This document shows, one piece after another, positions 5,151 through 6,043 of a DNA stretch of 6,043 bases. This stretch comes from Paracoccaceae bacterium (GTDB lineage Bacteria > Pseudomonadota > Alphaproteobacteria > Rhodobacterales > Rhodobacteraceae), in assembly GCA_023254015.1 (NCBI GenBank), contig JALQYS010000314.1, positions 1 through 6,043 on the forward strand. Reading direction: 5' to 3'. Within the stretch, counting starts at the first letter, position 1; each line of letters opens with the position of its first letter. The notes below the pieces were generated by a model, which ran no database searches, was not told the origin of the DNA, and saw nothing but the letters and a program-made list of their open reading frames with translations. Both the position numbers and the translations under genes were made by a program.

Positions 5151-5378
5151 ATGGCGAACAAACCGTTTTTCCGCCGCCGGAAAGTGTGCCCCTTCTCGGG
5201 CGACAATGCTCCGGCGATCGACTACAAGGACACCCGTCTGCTGCAGCGCTACATCTCCGAGCGCGGCAAGATCGTTCCGTCCCGCATCACCGCCGTCTCG
5301 GCCAAGAAGCAGCGCGAACTGGCACAAGCCATCAAGCGCGCCCGCTTCCTCGCCCTGCTGCCCTATGCTGTGAAATAA
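5151..5378 (+). CDS. rpsR: 30S ribosomal protein S18, 75 aa
   Basis: S18 pairs with S6 on the 30S platform. Its length is normal for the family. The N-terminus is basic (KPFFRRRKVCPF), followed by the signatures IDYKDTRLLQRYISERGKIVPSRITAVSAKKQRELAQAIKRARFLALLPY split across residues 23-72; the GKIVPSRITG-like stretch and AIKRARFLALLPY are diagnostic. An AAAAGGA ribosome binding site (5135-5141) lies 9 nt before the ATG. The conventional Cys near the N-terminus (C13) is present. The gene is in the middle of the operon, with rplI starting 12 bp after its stop. Confidence 0.98.
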   Translation: MANKPFFRRRKVCPFSGDNAPAIDYKDTRLLQRYISERGKIVPSRITAVSAKKQRELAQAIKRARFLALLPYAVK

Positions 5379-5390
5379 GGAGCGCATGAC

Positions 5391-5966
5391 ATGCAAGTGA
5401 TCCTTCTTCAGCGCGTGGCCAAGCTTGGCCAGATGGGCGAAGTCGTCAACGTCAAGGACGGCTACGCACGCAACTTCCTGCTGCCGCAAGGCAAGGCTCT
5501 GCGCGCCAACGAATCGAACATCAAATCGTTCGAAGCGAAAAAAGCACAGCTCGAAGCAAACAACCTCGAAACCCGCAAGGAAGCCGAAGTTGTGGGCGCC
5601 AAACTGGATGGCCAGACCTTCGTCATCATCCGTTCGGCCTCTGATTCGGGCGCTCTCTACGGTTCGGTCACCACCCGTGACGCAGCCGATGCGGCAACCG
5701 CTGACGGCTTCACCGTGAACCGTTCGCAGATCGTGCTTGACCGCCCGATCAAGGAACTGGGCCTGCACACCGTTTCCGTGGTCCTGCACCCGGAAGTGAC
5801 CGTGAAGTTCAAACTGAACGTCGCACGTTCGGTCGAAGAAGCCGAGCTGCAAGCTTCGGGCAAGTCCATCCAGGAACTCGCCGCCGAAGCCGAAGCCGAA
5901 GCCGAATTCGAAATCGCGAACCTCTTCGACGAAATGGGCGCTGCCCAGGACGGCGAAGACCTCTGA
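5391..5966 (+). CDS. rplI: 50S ribosomal protein L9, 191 aa, with acidic C-terminal extension
   Basis: L9 binds 23S rRNA near the base of the L1 stalk and affects translational fidelity and ribosome spacing. The N-terminal RNA-binding domain is clear: MQVILLQRVAKLGQMGEVVNVKDGYARNFLLPQGKA (residues 1-36, seen as two overlapping motifs). A long connecting helix follows (about 41-73), then the C-terminal domain with LYGSVTTRD (89-97) and the IKELGLHTVSVVLHPEV region. E. coli L9 has about 149 residues; here residues 148-191 form an extra Glu/Ala-rich tail with alternating Glu-Ala units and an acidic end. The ATG has GGAG (5379-5382) 8 nt upstream, overlapping the end of rpsR; an out-of-frame ATG at 5386 is not used. 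It is the last gene of the operon. Confidence 0.97.
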   Translation: MQVILLQRVAKLGQMGEVVNVKDGYARNFLLPQGKALRANESNIKSFEAKKAQLEANNLETRKEAEVVGAKLDGQTFVIIRSASDSGALYGSVTTRDAADAATADGFTVNRSQIVLDRPIKELGLHTVSVVLHPEVTVKFKLNVARSVEEAELQASGKSIQELAAEAEAEAEFEIANLFDEMGAAQDGEDL

Positions 5967-5987
5967 TCCTGTCACAGGACAGACCAG

Positions 5988-6018
5988 ACCGCGCCCCCGC
6001 AACGGGGCGCGGTTTTTT
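5988..6018 (+). terminator. Intrinsic terminator of rpsF-rpsR-rplI
   Basis: ACCGCGCCCC (5988-5997) and GGGGCGCGGT (6004-6013) form a perfect 10-bp stem with a 6-nt loop, followed by a T-run (6013-6018). It starts 22 nt after the rplI stop. A small hairpin (TCCTG/CAGGA, 5967-5979) directly after the stop may protect the 3' end. The last 25 bases of the window show nothing further. Confidence 0.95.
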
Positions 6019-6043
6019 CATGCGCGGGCCATGTTCTACAAAA

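Noticed and set aside
4040..5206. A 388-codon minus-strand open frame crossing eptA-like, dgkA, the rpsF promoter and rpsF
   Set aside because: It runs across three well-supported genes and a promoter, changes composition along its length and shows no domain.
5884..5910. Short GAAGCC tandem repeats near the end of rplI
   Set aside because: They are the codons for the alternating Glu-Ala tail of L9 and need no other explanation.
4959..6002. A 347-codon minus-strand open frame antisense to rpsF, rpsR and rplI
   Set aside because: It is the shadow of three certain ribosomal protein genes.

Overview
This GC-rich window (roughly two thirds G+C by eye) looks like chromosomal DNA from an alphaproteobacterium, most likely of the Rhodobacteraceae. 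The evidence is the style of the ribosomal proteins: S6 has an Arg/Gly-rich tail and L9 a long Glu/Ala-rich tail. Codon use is strongly GC-ending and the envelope proteins fit the same group. No mobile element, CRISPR array, tRNA or rRNA is visible.

Layout from left to right. (1) Positions 1-89 hold the 5' end of fabD (malonyl-CoA:ACP transacylase) on the minus strand, cut by the window edge. (2) The gap at 90-275 carries a run of 11-bp repeats in helical phase and a perfect 8-bp hairpin. (3) Positions 276-1472 encode a fused cytochrome b561 / YceI-domain protein (YceJ-YceI type). (4) A convergent interval at 1473-1658 contains one intrinsic terminator for each strand. (5) A stand-alone secreted YceI protein lies at 1659-2240 on the minus strand. 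(6) The divergent gap at 2241-2510 contains a palindrome. (7) eptA-like and dgkA genes at 2511-4548 overlap by 8 bp. (8) A promoter and leader at 4549-4687 are followed by the ribosomal protein operon rpsF-rpsR-rplI (4688-5966), which ends in a strong terminator at 5988-6018.

How the genes work together. The central block (276-4548) is devoted to the cell envelope. The membrane b561 cytochrome is tethered to a periplasmic YceI lipocalin-like domain, and a second, soluble YceI sits next to it. E. coli has the comparable separate pair yceJ-yceI. The EptA-like enzyme moves phosphoethanolamine from phosphatidylethanolamine to an envelope acceptor, releasing diacylglycerol, and DgkA phosphorylates that lipid back to phosphatidic acid. 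The 8-bp overlap suggests the last two are made together. The block lies between housekeeping genes: fabD (fatty acid synthesis) on the left and the S6/S18/L9 operon on the right.

I do not see a wholly new system. The points most worth a second look are the phased 11-bp repeats, the b561-YceI fusion beside a second YceI, the eptA-dgkA coupling, and the structured leader of rpsF.
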